Below are positions 16,012-24,010 of a stretch of DNA of 64,000 bases, in pieces (positions within the stretch are counted from its first letter, which is position 1; the number at the start of each line of letters is the position of its first letter). Source of the DNA: Oceanirhabdus sp. W0125-5 (GTDB lineage: Bacteria; Bacillota; Clostridia; Clostridiales; Clostridiaceae); contig NZ_CP115913.1 in the NCBI RefSeq assembly GCF_027938815.1, positions 5,242,001-5,306,000 of the forward strand, given 5' to 3'. The position numbers were made by a program, and so were the translations under genes. Below the pieces are notes generated by a model. That model was not told the DNA's origin. It ran no database searches and was given only the letters and a program-made list of their open reading frames with translations.

Positions 16012-16551
16012 TTATTTTTTCAATCTTTCCGTAAATAAATCATAGTATTCAACTCCACTTTTCATAAATACACTTTCAAAAAAAGTTACTTTTTTGACCT
16101 TCTCTACAAAACAATTATCTTCCATAGTTTGTGTATCATAACCATTTAATAATTCAATATTTCTCCCTATAGTTATATGCGGTTTATACACCCTTCTTTC
16201 TTGTTTTAGTCCGATTTTACTTAGTTCATTACTAAGTTCCTTTTGTAATTTTATGAGCTTATCATTCTTTTCAACCTTAGCGAAAAAAAGCCTCTTATTA
16301 TTATTTTCAAAAAAACTTATTCCTTTTACTTCAATATTAAATGCATGGAATTTACTTACTACTTTTTTTATTATTCCTTCTACTTCTTTAACTTTATTTT
16401 CGTTTAATTCCCCAATGAAGTTAAGGGTAATATGTAGATTCTCTCTTTTAGTAAATCTACCGCAGGCACAATTATCTTCTAACTGGCTTTGCATTCTTGC
16501 TAGAAATTCTTTTAACTCACAGCTTAATTGAATACCTATAAAAACCCTCAT
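16012..16551 (-). CDS. thpR: RNA 2',3'-cyclic phosphodiesterase (LigT/ThpR family)
   Basis: The 179-residue product has the two HxTx motifs that define the 2H phosphoesterase family: HITL (His40, Thr42) and HITI (His125, Thr127), spaced as in ThpR/LigT. It starts MRVFIGIQLS, also typical. The enzyme opens 2',3'-cyclic phosphates at RNA ends, and also ligates tRNA halves in vitro in some species. GAGGAG precedes ATG 16551. It stands alone, sharing a bidirectional terminator with the GNAT gene. Confidence 0.93.
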   Translation of the reverse strand: MRVFIGIQLSCELKEFLARMQSQLEDNCACGRFTKRENLHITLNFIGELNENKVKEVEGIIKKVVSKFHAFNIEVKGISFFENNNKRLFFAKVEKNDKLIKLQKELSNELSKIGLKQERRVYKPHITIGRNIELLNGYDTQTMEDNCFVEKVKKVTFFESVFMKSGVEYYDLFTERLKK

Positions 16552-17102
16552 CTTATAATTCTCCTCTTTCTTTTTATATTCTATTTTATTCTATATACCT
16601 CTATATCATTCTATGGACATATTTTTTAAATTTAAAGCTTAATAATTTTTATACATAGTATATTTTGATTTCAAAAACCTTATTTCCATTCATGATATCA
16701 TATTACCCAAAGCATACACTTGTATCGCTTTCATTTTACTCAAATTTTCAACTTTACGAAATCCCAAATTAATATCACGAATATTCCACCTCAATAACCC
16801 TCTTTCTATTCTTTTTCTCTTGTTTTTCTTTATTCAAAACACATATATTATTCAAGTAAAACCAATCACAACTAATGTTAATTCTATTATTTTACTTTTT
16901 ACAACATTTTTTCTTATTTATCTTGTAATTTCCCCTTTTTTCATTTATTATATATTTATGCAAGAATCTGAATATAGAAATTTCATTATACATAATTTTC
17001 GACATTTATTATACTATAATCTTTATGACATATTCTCTTTATTTGTGTACAAGTAAGTTTCAATATTTGGATTAATAAAATTATTAAAGGAGTGGTTTAA
17101 TA
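16552..17102. other. Long AT-rich intergenic region
   Basis: About 550 bases, very AT-rich, between the divergent thpR and secreted-protein genes. A 78-codon frame (16820-17056) lies here but has no ribosome binding site and its composition follows the AT background. I see no clear hairpin or repeat. The right end carries AAAGGAG before ATG 17103. Confidence 0.45.
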
Positions 17103-17927
17103 ATGAAAAACCAAAGAAACATTTTTTTCGCCTTAGTACTATTTTTTTCTGTATCCCTTTCTTTAGCATTCCCAACTTCCGCTAAAGCTGATACTGGAAC
17201 ACATTATTCTGACGTACTAGCTGTACTGCAAGCATCTGGAGGGGTAATAAATAACGCTGCTTATACTACTTTAAATGACTTCGTTACTGAAAAAAATAAT
17301 CTTCCAAGTTCTTCTTGTGTTAAAGATAGTAATGGAAATGATTTATTATCAGGAGGCAAATATTATTTTGTAGTATCACAGGGACATCTTTATAGTTTAA
17401 TAGATGCTGATATCCAAAATGCTGAAAATCGTGGTATAACTTATGAAACATGGTTAGGAAATCAATATACAATATTAGCAGATGACCTTGGAACACCTGT
17501 ACAAGTCTATCATAAAGATTGGAAAGGTATTGATGGTATAAAAATTGGTAAAGGTGACGAAGTATATTTCAAATTTAGTACAGATGACAGATACTTTGAT
17601 TTCACAAATGGTAATGGATGGGGAGATATATGGTTAGAATCTAATCCAGACGGTGGAGTTGCTACATTAGAACAATATAATAATAGAAATGTATTTGTTA
17701 AAACAGCTACTGTAACAAGATATTATGATAAATACGGACGTATGTGTGACTGGTATGAAGCTGATAGAACTATTACTTCAAATGCATGGTTCGGATTTAA
17801 ATCTGGTACTTTCTTTAACACTGATAAAAGATGGCTAGGTTCCGAATTCTACGTATCTCCATGGCAGCCTGGTTCATTTATATTTGTACCAGCCCCTAAT
17901 GGTGGCGGTGGTGGTGGAAGTTTTTAA
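17103..17927 (+). CDS. Secreted protein with glycine-rich C-terminus, unknown
   Basis: The 274-residue product has a clear signal peptide (MKNQRNIFFALVLFFSVSLS, cleavage probably after AKA at about residue 29). The mature part is rich in Asp, Gly and aromatic residues, e.g. YFDFTNGNGWGDIWLESNP and YYDKYGRMCDWYEADRTI. It contains two isolated Cys residues and ends PAPNGGGGGGSF. No family recognised; the beta-rich look and aromatic content suggest a surface or carbohydrate-binding protein. AAAGGAG precedes the ATG by 10 bases. The unit ends in a terminator and sits alone. Confidence 0.8.
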   Translation: MKNQRNIFFALVLFFSVSLSLAFPTSAKADTGTHYSDVLAVLQASGGVINNAAYTTLNDFVTEKNNLPSSSCVKDSNGNDLLSGGKYYFVVSQGHLYSLIDADIQNAENRGITYETWLGNQYTILADDLGTPVQVYHKDWKGIDGIKIGKGDEVYFKFSTDDRYFDFTNGNGWGDIWLESNPDGGVATLEQYNNRNVFVKTATVTRYYDKYGRMCDWYEADRTITSNAWFGFKSGTFFNTDKRWLGSEFYVSPWQPGSFIFVPAPNGGGGGGSF

Positions 17928-17973
17928 TCTTCCTTAAAACTTTTTAAAGTTCATCTGAAAATTCTACATAAGA

Positions 17974-18016
17974 AAAGCATGTTTTGTCCACTACCAACTG
18001 GATCAAAACATGCTTT
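17974..18016. terminator. Bidirectional terminator
   Basis: AAAGCATGTTTTG and CAAAACATGCTTT form a perfect 13-bp stem between the secreted-protein gene and the convergent small ORF. Confidence 0.8.
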
Positions 18017-18025
18017 ATTCAACTA

Positions 18026-18208
18026 CTATATATTTTCAAGAATTACATCTAGTCCTTCTTTTATCTTTACATTTGCATTAATTGTAAAATTATTTTCCAC
18101 TTCATTTCTATTGGGATTCTCCCAGGTCAAAATATCTATGCTCGTTGAAAGTAAAGCAATCACTAAAGCCATTCCAGCAATAATCCCTTTTAATGTACTC
18201 TTCATCAT
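18026..18208 (-). CDS. Small exported or membrane-anchored peptide, unknown
   Basis: A 60-residue product: a basic start (MMKSTLKG), one hydrophobic segment (GIIAGMALVIALLSTSIDIL, about 8-27), then a polar acidic tail. GGGGGTAAAGCTA lies before the two ATGs. The frame ends close to the bidirectional terminator. No family recognised. The good ribosome binding site and helix support a real gene. Confidence 0.6.
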   Translation of the reverse strand: MMKSTLKGIIAGMALVIALLSTSIDILTWENPNRNEVENNFTINANVKIKEGLDVILENI

Positions 18209-18505
18209 TAGCTTTACCCCCTAATTTCTATCATTGTTTATACTTTTAAAAAATAATTAATTTCATAAAAGCAATAGGTTTTTAACATGAAGATATTATA
18301 ATTCATTAGATATTTCATAACAATATTAACTTGATGGGTAGAAAACATTAAAATGGAAATCTAACATTGATGAAAGTCCAGATAAAATATTAACTATATA
18401 ATAATGAATAAATAAAATTAGTAGATTCTAATGCTTGAAAGGTATTTACTTTATATTGTAGAAATAATTATATATTATATAGTTATAATAGGAGGGATAT
18501 CATAA

Positions 18506-18694
18506 ATGGGGAATAAAAAAGAAAGTACTAATTCTGTTAATTACGGTCTTATAGGTTTAACACTCTGTTCTGGTTTAGGGGTTGTTGGTGGCGTTCTTCT
18601 TAACAAGCTTCCACTTGGTATTATTATTGGATTTCTTCTTGGATTATTTGTTTTTGGTATATCAAGTTCAATAAATAATAAAAAAAATAACTAA
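18506..18694 (+). CDS. Small glycine-rich membrane protein, unknown
   Basis: The 62-residue product has a polar start (MGNKKESTNSV) and two short hydrophobic Gly-rich helices (YGLIGLTLCSGLGVVGGVLL and GIIIGFLLGLFVFGISS). AGGAGGGATATCATAA is a strong ribosome binding site. It lies 60 bases upstream of the MerR gene but that gene has its own promoter. Function unknown. Confidence 0.65.
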   Translation: MGNKKESTNSVNYGLIGLTLCSGLGVVGGVLLNKLPLGIIIGFLLGLFVFGISSSINNKKNN

Positions 18695-18705
18695 CTCATA
18701 TACTA

Positions 18706-18736
18706 TTGACTATAACGGAACGTAATAGTTTATACT
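18706..18736 (+). promoter_or_regulatory. MerR-type promoter with 19-bp spacer and operator dyad
   Basis: TTGACT (18706-18711) and TATACT (18731-18736) are separated by 19 bp, longer than the normal 17, which is the hallmark of promoters activated by MerR-family proteins. The spacer region carries the near-palindrome ACTATAACG / ACGTAATAGT (18709-18729). The gene directly behind encodes a MerR regulator, so autoregulation is very likely. Confidence 0.8.
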
Positions 18737-18757
18737 CATACTTGAGGTGATAATTAA

Positions 18758-19489
18758 ATGAAAGAAATGATTACTGTAAATGAGGTTTCAAAGCTTGCAG
18801 GCATAAGCATTAGAACTCTACATTATTATGACGAAATAGGATTATTAAAACCGCAACATAAAACAAACTCGAAATATCGTTTATATAGTGGAAAAGACAT
18901 TGAAAAACTATGGCAGATATTATTTTTTAAAGAACTTGATTTTCCTCTATGTAAAATAAAAGAGATAATAAATAATCCTGAATTTGATAAGAATGAAGCT
19001 TTAAAAAAACATAAAAAATTATTATTGGAAAAAAGAAAACGAATAGATAAGATTATCACTTCAATTGATGAAACTATTATGAAAGGATTTGAAATTAATA
19101 TGATCAAAACATTTAATAATGAAAACTTTGAAAAACATAAAGAAGAAGCTATAGAAAAGTATGGTAATACAGCAAAACAATCATATAAAAGAACATCAAA
19201 ATACAGTAAAACTCAGTGGGAAGAGATAAATGAAGAAGCAAATACCATATACATTGGACTTGCTCAAAATATGGATAAAGGAGCTTCTGATGAAACAATT
19301 CAACAATTAGTTGACCAGTGGAAAAATCACATAACCAAATATTATTATGATTGCACACTAGAAATTTTTAAAGGCTTAGGACAATTATATGTTGAAGATG
19401 AACGTTTTACAAAAAATATAGATAAAACTAAAAAAGGTTTAGCTTATTTTATGAAAGAAGCTATGGACTACTATTGCGAAAATAATTAA
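18758..19489 (+). CDS. MerR-family regulator with TipAS antibiotic-recognition domain
   Basis: The 243-residue product has an N-terminal MerR winged helix (ITVNEVSKLAGISIRTLHYY...LLKPQHKTNSKYRLY), a dimerisation coiled coil (about 75-110), and a C-terminal TipAS-like domain with TQWEEINEEANTIYIGLAQN and ERFTKNIDKTKKGLAYFMKEAM. TipAL-type proteins bind thiopeptides and other drugs through this domain and then activate transcription. It sits behind a MerR-type promoter, so it probably activates its own expression. No resistance gene is directly beside it. Confidence 0.92.
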   Translation: MKEMITVNEVSKLAGISIRTLHYYDEIGLLKPQHKTNSKYRLYSGKDIEKLWQILFFKELDFPLCKIKEIINNPEFDKNEALKKHKKLLLEKRKRIDKIITSIDETIMKGFEINMIKTFNNENFEKHKEEAIEKYGNTAKQSYKRTSKYSKTQWEEINEEANTIYIGLAQNMDKGASDETIQQLVDQWKNHITKYYYDCTLEIFKGLGQLYVEDERFTKNIDKTKKGLAYFMKEAMDYYCENN

Positions 19490-19582
19490 GTAATTTTTAT
19501 CATTAAAATTTCAATATTTGTCTAAATTTGTTTATTCATTTAAATTTATGTGCTATTATCATTATATACCATAACAGATTAT

Positions 19583-19613
19583 GAAGGTAAGGTTCTTTGC
19601 TTTGCCTTTTTTC
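19583..19613 (+). terminator. Leader hairpin / attenuator before the ECF transporter gene
   Basis: AAGGTAAGG and CTTTGCCTT form a 9-bp stem with two G-U pairs, then TTTT. It lies just upstream of the AAGGAGGA ribosome binding site of the S-component gene and about 95 bases after the MerR stop. It may be an attenuator for the transporter, or simply the MerR terminator. Confidence 0.5.
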
Positions 19614-19630
19614 TATAAGGAGGAAAATTA

Positions 19631-20167
19631 ATGAATTTAAGAACAAGTAATCTCGTAAAAGCTAGTTTATTTCTTGCATTAGGACTTATCTTACCATTTA
19701 TTTTTCATTCAACAGGAGTTCCTGGACAAGTATTTTTACCTATGCATATACCAGTTCTTTTATGTGGATTTATCTTAGGACCACAATATGGTGTCATGGT
19801 AGGAATCGTAACTCCATTATTAAGCTCACTACTAACAGGAATGCCTCCATTATTTCCAATAGGTGTATCAATGATTTTTGAGTTAGCTACTTATGGTTTA
19901 GTAGGAGGATATCTTTACAGAAACAGAAAAATAAATTTATATATTTCTTTAATTATTTCAATGATTTCTGGAAGACTCATAAGTGGTATAATGAAATATA
20001 TACTTATGGTTGGTACAGGTAAAGCTTTTGTATTAAAAGGATTTTTAATCGCATCTTTTGTAACTTGTATTTGGGGTATAGTTATTCAATTTATATTGAT
20101 TCCATTAATCCTTAGCTTATATAACAACCATATTAAACATGAAAGCACAGGGAGGATTTCCGGTTAA
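19631..20167 (+). CDS. ECF transporter S component (substrate-binding membrane subunit)
   Basis: The 178-residue product has six hydrophobic helices and conserved S-component segments: SLFLALGLILPFIFHSTG at the N-terminus, FLPMHIPVLLCGFILGP and PLLSSLLTGMPPLFPIGV, and FELATYGLVGGYLY. S components bind vitamins or cofactors and associate with a shared energising module (EcfA/A'/T) encoded elsewhere; none is in this window. The substrate cannot be fixed from sequence; the resemblance is to the group annotated for small vitamins. The next gene, a methyltransferase, starts on the base after the stop, so the two are translationally coupled and probably linked in function. Confidence 0.88.
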   Translation: MNLRTSNLVKASLFLALGLILPFIFHSTGVPGQVFLPMHIPVLLCGFILGPQYGVMVGIVTPLLSSLLTGMPPLFPIGVSMIFELATYGLVGGYLYRNRKINLYISLIISMISGRLISGIMKYILMVGTGKAFVLKGFLIASFVTCIWGIVIQFILIPLILSLYNNHIKHESTGRISG

Positions 20168-20746
20168 ATGAATGACAGAGACTTTTTTAACAGTGTAGCA
20201 GCTAAATGGGATGAAATGTGCACCCATGATGAAAATAAAATCAAAGAAATATTAGAGCTTTCTGAAATACATATAGGTGCGAAAATTCTGGATATAGCAA
20301 CAGGTACAGGAGTTTTAGTGAAATACCTATTAAATAAATCTCCAAAAATTATTAAAGCTGTAGACATTTCTGAGAACATGATTGAGGTTGCAAAAGAAAA
20401 ATATGATGATACCAGAGTAGAGTTTATTGTAAGTGATGTTATGGAATATAATGAAAATGAATTTGATTATGTATTTATTTATTCAGCATATCCACACTTT
20501 AAAGATAAACAGAAACTATTTGATCACATATTTAACCTTATGAATGAAAATGGCAAACTAGTAATTGCTCATTCTGATAGTAAAGAAAAGATTAATGCAA
20601 TCCACAGCAACACAGAAAGTGTAAAAGAACATAAGCTTGCACCTGTAAAAGAAACAGCTGAATTAATGAGTAACTATTTTAAAGTAGATATTATGGTTGA
20701 TAATAATGAAATGTATTATATAAGCGGAATTAAGAAAAGCTTCTAG
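20168..20746 (+). CDS. Class I SAM-dependent methyltransferase
   Basis: The 192-residue product has the Rossmann SAM-binding motif ILDIATGTGVLVKYLL (motif I), the acidic residue in VDISEN, FIVSDVMEY (motif II region) and FDYVFIYSAYPHF. Closest in style to UbiE/COQ5-like small-molecule methyltransferases. ATG 20168 follows the ECF stop directly. Its own terminator overlaps its last codons. A vitamin- or cofactor-linked methylation is a reasonable guess from the transporter link, not from the protein alone. Confidence 0.9.
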   Translation: MNDRDFFNSVAAKWDEMCTHDENKIKEILELSEIHIGAKILDIATGTGVLVKYLLNKSPKIIKAVDISENMIEVAKEKYDDTRVEFIVSDVMEYNENEFDYVFIYSAYPHFKDKQKLFDHIFNLMNENGKLVIAHSDSKEKINAIHSNTESVKEHKLAPVKETAELMSNYFKVDIMVDNNEMYYISGIKKSF

Positions 20747-20768
20747 ATATCTCAGAAGCTTTTCTTTT
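20732..20768 (+). terminator. Intrinsic terminator overlapping the methyltransferase 3' end
   Basis: AAGAAAAGCTTCT and AGAAGCTTTTCTT pair perfectly around AGATATCTC, followed by TT; the 5' arm lies within the last codons of the gene. Confidence 0.8.
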
Positions 20769-20800
20769 ATACCTTAATTCAAATAATTTCTTTTTTCCTA

Positions 20801-21265
20801 TTATAATTTTCTATGCAAGACAAATCTTTGATGTGGATAATTAAACTCCTCTACTAATTCATCTTCAACAAATCCAAACTTCTTATATAAGGGTCTAGGA
20901 GCTATTCCCTTTACATCCCCTTCTATAAAAGTTGTAACAGAGATGTCAACATCATCTGGAAATAATTCAAGCATTTTCGTAATCATTGCAGATGCAATTC
21001 CTTTTTTTCTATGATCTGGATGTACTGCCATACAAGAAAGACATTTTGAGTTATAAGAAAATATTAAAACTCCTACAACCTGTCCTAACTTCTTTACACA
21101 AATAGCAGTTTCTCTATTAATATTTTTAATCACTGTTTGTCTATAACTCTCGAATTGCTCTAAAGTTTTTAAACCTGGGAAATTGTCTTTAACAATTTCA
21201 ATCATTCTCATCCAAGAATCTAAATCTTGAGTTTGTGCAAACTGAATGCTATATTCTTTATTCAT
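20801..21265 (-). CDS. GNAT-family N-acetyltransferase
   Basis: The 154-residue product has the GNAT core: a beta strand VVGVLIFSYNS, then CLSCMAVHPDHRKKGIASAMITKML with the acetyl-CoA loop (HRKKGIA), then PLYKKFGFVEDELVEEF. The substrate is unknown. It is followed upstream by another, unrelated GNAT gene on the same strand (gap about 50 bases), so the two may be co-transcribed. Confidence 0.9.
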   Translation of the reverse strand: MNKEYSIQFAQTQDLDSWMRMIEIVKDNFPGLKTLEQFESYRQTVIKNINRETAICVKKLGQVVGVLIFSYNSKCLSCMAVHPDHRKKGIASAMITKMLELFPDDVDISVTTFIEGDVKGIAPRPLYKKFGFVEDELVEEFNYPHQRFVLHRKL

Positions 21266-21318
21266 TTATTTTCTCCTCCTATATACTCTTTTATGTGTCT
21301 AATACGTTGATATTCGTA

Positions 21319-21744
21319 CTATATATTCTTTTTCATAAAGTAATACTTATGTTCCGAAGGGCAGTCATCCAATACCCCAAACACTTCATATCCATGCTTA
21401 AGGTAAAAATCTTTTGCTTGAAAATCAAAAGTATCTACATGAATTAAATTGCAGCCTTTTTCTTTTGCAATTTTCTCAACTTCATTTAAAAGTACCGAAC
21501 CATACCCATTTTGTCTAAATTCCTCTTTAACCCACAAAGCACCTATATGAAGGCAATTCCAACAATATAATAAACTATTTATTCCTGCTCTAATATCTCC
21601 ATCAATACCTTTTATAACTCTATTAATTGGTAAAAAAGATGGTTCTTGCGTAAACGGAACTTTACTTGCATTATATTCAATTATCCCATTATTAACCACC
21701 TTACATTCATCTCTTGTACTTTCCTCCATAATATAATTTTCCAC
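21319..21744 (-). CDS. GNAT-family N-acetyltransferase
   Basis: About 141 residues from a GTG at 21744 placed 8 bases after GGGGGAAA; the longer in-frame start at 21789 has no binding site. The core HIGALWVKEEFRQNGYGSVLL carries the acetyl-CoA loop (RQNGYG), followed by VDTFDFQAKDFYLKHGYEVFGVL, typical of small GNATs. Substrate unknown. Confidence 0.88.
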   Translation of the reverse strand: MENYIMEESTRDECKVVNNGIIEYNASKVPFTQEPSFLPINRVIKGIDGDIRAGINSLLYCWNCLHIGALWVKEEFRQNGYGSVLLNEVEKIAKEKGCNLIHVDTFDFQAKDFYLKHGYEVFGVLDDCPSEHKYYFMKKNI

Positions 21745-21946
21745 ATTTAATTTCCCCCAGTTTAATTTATAATTTTTTGTAGGATTCAAAATTCCATTAA
21801 ATATATTTGTTTATTTATAAATTTTATTTCTATTTGCATATGCTAAATATTGCCGACAACTATATTATACAATAACAGGAAAATAATACTAGACTTTTAA
21901 TTTCTAATATGTTATGATGTATAATGTACTGTGCCTAAAAACAGAT

Positions 21947-21979
21947 AAGCCAAACATTTAATAATGTTTGGCTTTTTTT
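21947..21979. terminator. Terminator hairpin at the end of the Rhs locus
   Basis: AAGCCAAACAT and ATGTTTGGCTT form an 11-bp stem with T7 behind on the plus strand. It marks the border between the GNAT genes and the Rhs cassette region. A promoter-like TCTAATATGTTATGATGT just to its left has a relative at 28155-28180 at the other border of the locus. Confidence 0.7.
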
Positions 21980-21993
21980 ATGTTTATTATTCA

Positions 21994-22200
21994 GTTATTT
22001 CTGTCCCAGAAATCTTCATCTTATTAACCCTTTATTATCCCAACTTTTCTTTACATTCTCTCTTAAAAAATCTTAAGCCCCTGCCTTTCGGCTATAAACC
22101 TTTTTGGGGTTCAAGTTTTTCTGCTACTCTTGTTATAAACTTTACTTACTACTCTACCTAAGAAGCTAGCGCTTTTAAACCTTTAACACGCTTGTAAACC
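21994..22200 (-). repeat. 207-bp direct repeat closing Rhs cassette 2, copy 1
   Basis: Identical to 24011-24217 except two substitutions. On the minus strand it contains stem-loops: CTTGAACCCC pairs with GGGGCTTAAG, enclosing a GCC-GAAA-GGC hairpin with a GNRA-type tetraloop, and TTTCTG-GGA-CAGAAA. It has no long ORF. Both copies follow a candidate immunity gene of an Rhs toxin, so the repeat appears to be a cassette border and possible recombination site. Confidence 0.88.
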
Positions 22201-22298
22201 TTAGACCAAAAGATTTTTGATTTTTAACTGCTTAATAGAATAAAAAGTGGTTTACTATAATAAGCTATCACAATTATACTTTATTATAATAAACAACA

Positions 22299-22340
22299 AA
22301 TAACCCTACCAATACTTTATAAATTATTGGTAGGGTTATT
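22299..22340. terminator. Bidirectional terminator behind the cassette-2 immunity candidate
   Basis: AATAACCCTACCAATA and TATTGGTAGGGTTATT form a perfect 16-bp stem. Confidence 0.8.
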
Positions 22341-22419
22341 GAAATCACTAGATTAATTTATATTTCTGTTTATTAATTAATCTTTTTAAAAGCACATTTA
22401 TAATAACTTAGGATAAATA

Positions 22420-23151
22420 CTACTTTGACAATACACTCCATTTATTCTGCCAAGCTTTATTACTTAACTCTATCTCAGTATCTGATAACCATGATAACTT
22501 CCCTAAATATCCACAATAGAACCATTCACTAGGTTTCTCAGTTATTATTAATTTCTTTTGTACAACTTCCCCCTTCATATCTCTTATCAAAATATAGAAA
22601 TTAATTTCTTTAATTTCATGTTCAATATATAATTCTGCTGTATATAACTTGTTAGGACTTTTTACTTTTCTTCCATATGTCCAGTAGTTGTTATATTCTA
22701 ATTCTTGAATCTTATCAAACACTTCTTGAATTGGCTTCATATCCCACTCTTTTGCTTTACCAATAGAATTAATACTTTCTTTAATAATCTGAAATACATG
22801 CTCCTTTTTCTCCTTATCACCTTTTGAAAAGAATTCTTCATAATCTAATAAATAATCAACCGGACATATACCCATTGCACAAGAATATCCCTTTCTCTTC
22901 ACTTCATCAACACAATCAATAACTATTTTCGAACAATCTTTAGTGTTATACCTTCCAAGTAACCTTATAAACATTGCTGCTATACATCTAGTCTCTAACT
23001 CAAGCCTACGTCTTTTTTGCCACTTCCAATTTTGATCGTAGTCAATTTTATATGCTTCTTCATAACTACATTTTTCTTCAACCATAATTCTTTCAATATT
23101 CTCTTTATTAATTCTATATGGTAGATCAATTTGAATTCCTTTTAGATACAT
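22420..23151 (-). CDS. Candidate immunity protein for the Rhs orphan toxin
   Basis: The 243-residue product is soluble-looking and charged with a helical N-terminal half (ENIERIMVEEKCSYEEAYKIDYDQNWKWQKRRRLELE) and a beta-type C-terminal part (LYTAELYIEHEIKEINFYILIRDMKGEVVQKKLII). No family recognised. GAGGTGATTAATAG precedes ATG 23151. Its start lies 13 bases after the stop of the Rhs tip, and it is the last gene before the 207-bp repeat. This is the standard position for an immunity gene of a polymorphic toxin, so the call rests on context. Confidence 0.65.
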   Translation of the reverse strand: MYLKGIQIDLPYRINKENIERIMVEEKCSYEEAYKIDYDQNWKWQKRRRLELETRCIAAMFIRLLGRYNTKDCSKIVIDCVDEVKRKGYSCAMGICPVDYLLDYEEFFSKGDKEKKEHVFQIIKESINSIGKAKEWDMKPIQEVFDKIQELEYNNYWTYGRKVKSPNKLYTAELYIEHEIKEINFYILIRDMKGEVVQKKLIITEKPSEWFYCGYLGKLSWLSDTEIELSNKAWQNKWSVLSK

Positions 23152-23164
23152 CTATTAATCACCT

Positions 23165-23958
23165 CTAATAAAATAAATTAATAAAATCCCAGGCCGCTCC
23201 TGGTATCTTATGATATTTCATGGAATTACCCATAGCATATAGGTATTGCGTGTTATACCATTCAAGCGTAAGTGCACTAATCCTATCAGGACAATAAGCT
23301 ATTATTCTTGAAGCATATGTTATTCCTTTTTCTTTATCCAATTTATTAAAAACTCTTACTTGCCTTTCAGCTCTATATGACTTTCCATCGCGTCTAACTT
23401 TGCCTCCACTAATTCCAGTTTTCACTACATCTCCATCAGCTATATTATATATTTCATAAACATGTTGACGTTTTTTACTCCTTTTGCTATTACCATGTGC
23501 AACAGCCTTCTCCTTCTCTTTTGATTTATCTTTTGTCCTATTTTTATAATTCTCTATCACTTGCCCCGTTGCTATTGATGTTACTGTTCCAGTAATCCCA
23601 TACCATAAGCCTTTTAAACACTCCAAAACACCTTCTGTGGTTGTCGGAATTATAATTCCACCTGCACCGCCATCATCATGAGCAGAAAAACTTTGATACC
23701 CACTTGGATCATAATTATTTACAGGATCATTATTACAATATACAAAAATATTACCCGTAATTAACCCATCCGCATTAACAAACCTACCCCACTCTGGATT
23801 ATAATTTCTTGATTGTAAATAATAAAGACCAGTCTCACTATCATATCTGTATCCTCTATATCTATAAGGATTTTTATATCCTACATGCGCTTTATTGTTC
23901 GTTACATCTACACCATCTATATCTTTTATGCTTATTAGTTTACCCCATGAATCATAAG
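23165..23958 (-). pseudogene. Rhs orphan tip cassette: core end plus URI/GIY-YIG-like nuclease toxin
   Basis: The minus-strand frame opens abruptly at YDSWGKLISIKDIDGVDV and runs through the Rhs core (YRYRGYRYDSETGLYYLQSR, WGRFVNADG, DPSGY) into a distinct C-terminal domain, stopping at 23165; a stop codon lies three codons before the first homologous residue and there is no start codon or promoter. The tip domain (HVYEIYNIADGDVVKTGISG, YRAERQVRVFNK, ALTLEWYNTQ) resembles URI/GIY-YIG-type toxin nucleases (Tox-URI1 style). The first about 260 bases are homologous to 25440-25715 of the main Rhs gene, so it is a silent cassette that could replace the expressed tip by recombination. Confidence 0.8.
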
Positions 23959-24010
23959 CGCTTCACGCTTCGCTTAATTGAGAATGGAGAATGTATAATG
24001 TACAATGTCG

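Noticed and set aside
16820..17056. 78-codon open frame on the plus strand
   Set aside because: No ribosome binding site, TTG-type start, and composition equal to the AT-rich background; probably chance.
19490..19630. Possible riboswitch before the ECF S-component gene
   Set aside because: The leader is too short and lacks the conserved core of the thiamine, cobalamin, preQ1 or folate riboswitches that I could check by eye; only a terminator-like hairpin is supported.
15412..21744. Resistance island based on several GNATs and the TipAS regulator
   Set aside because: The GNATs are of different subtypes, on both strands, without shared operons or mobile-element borders.
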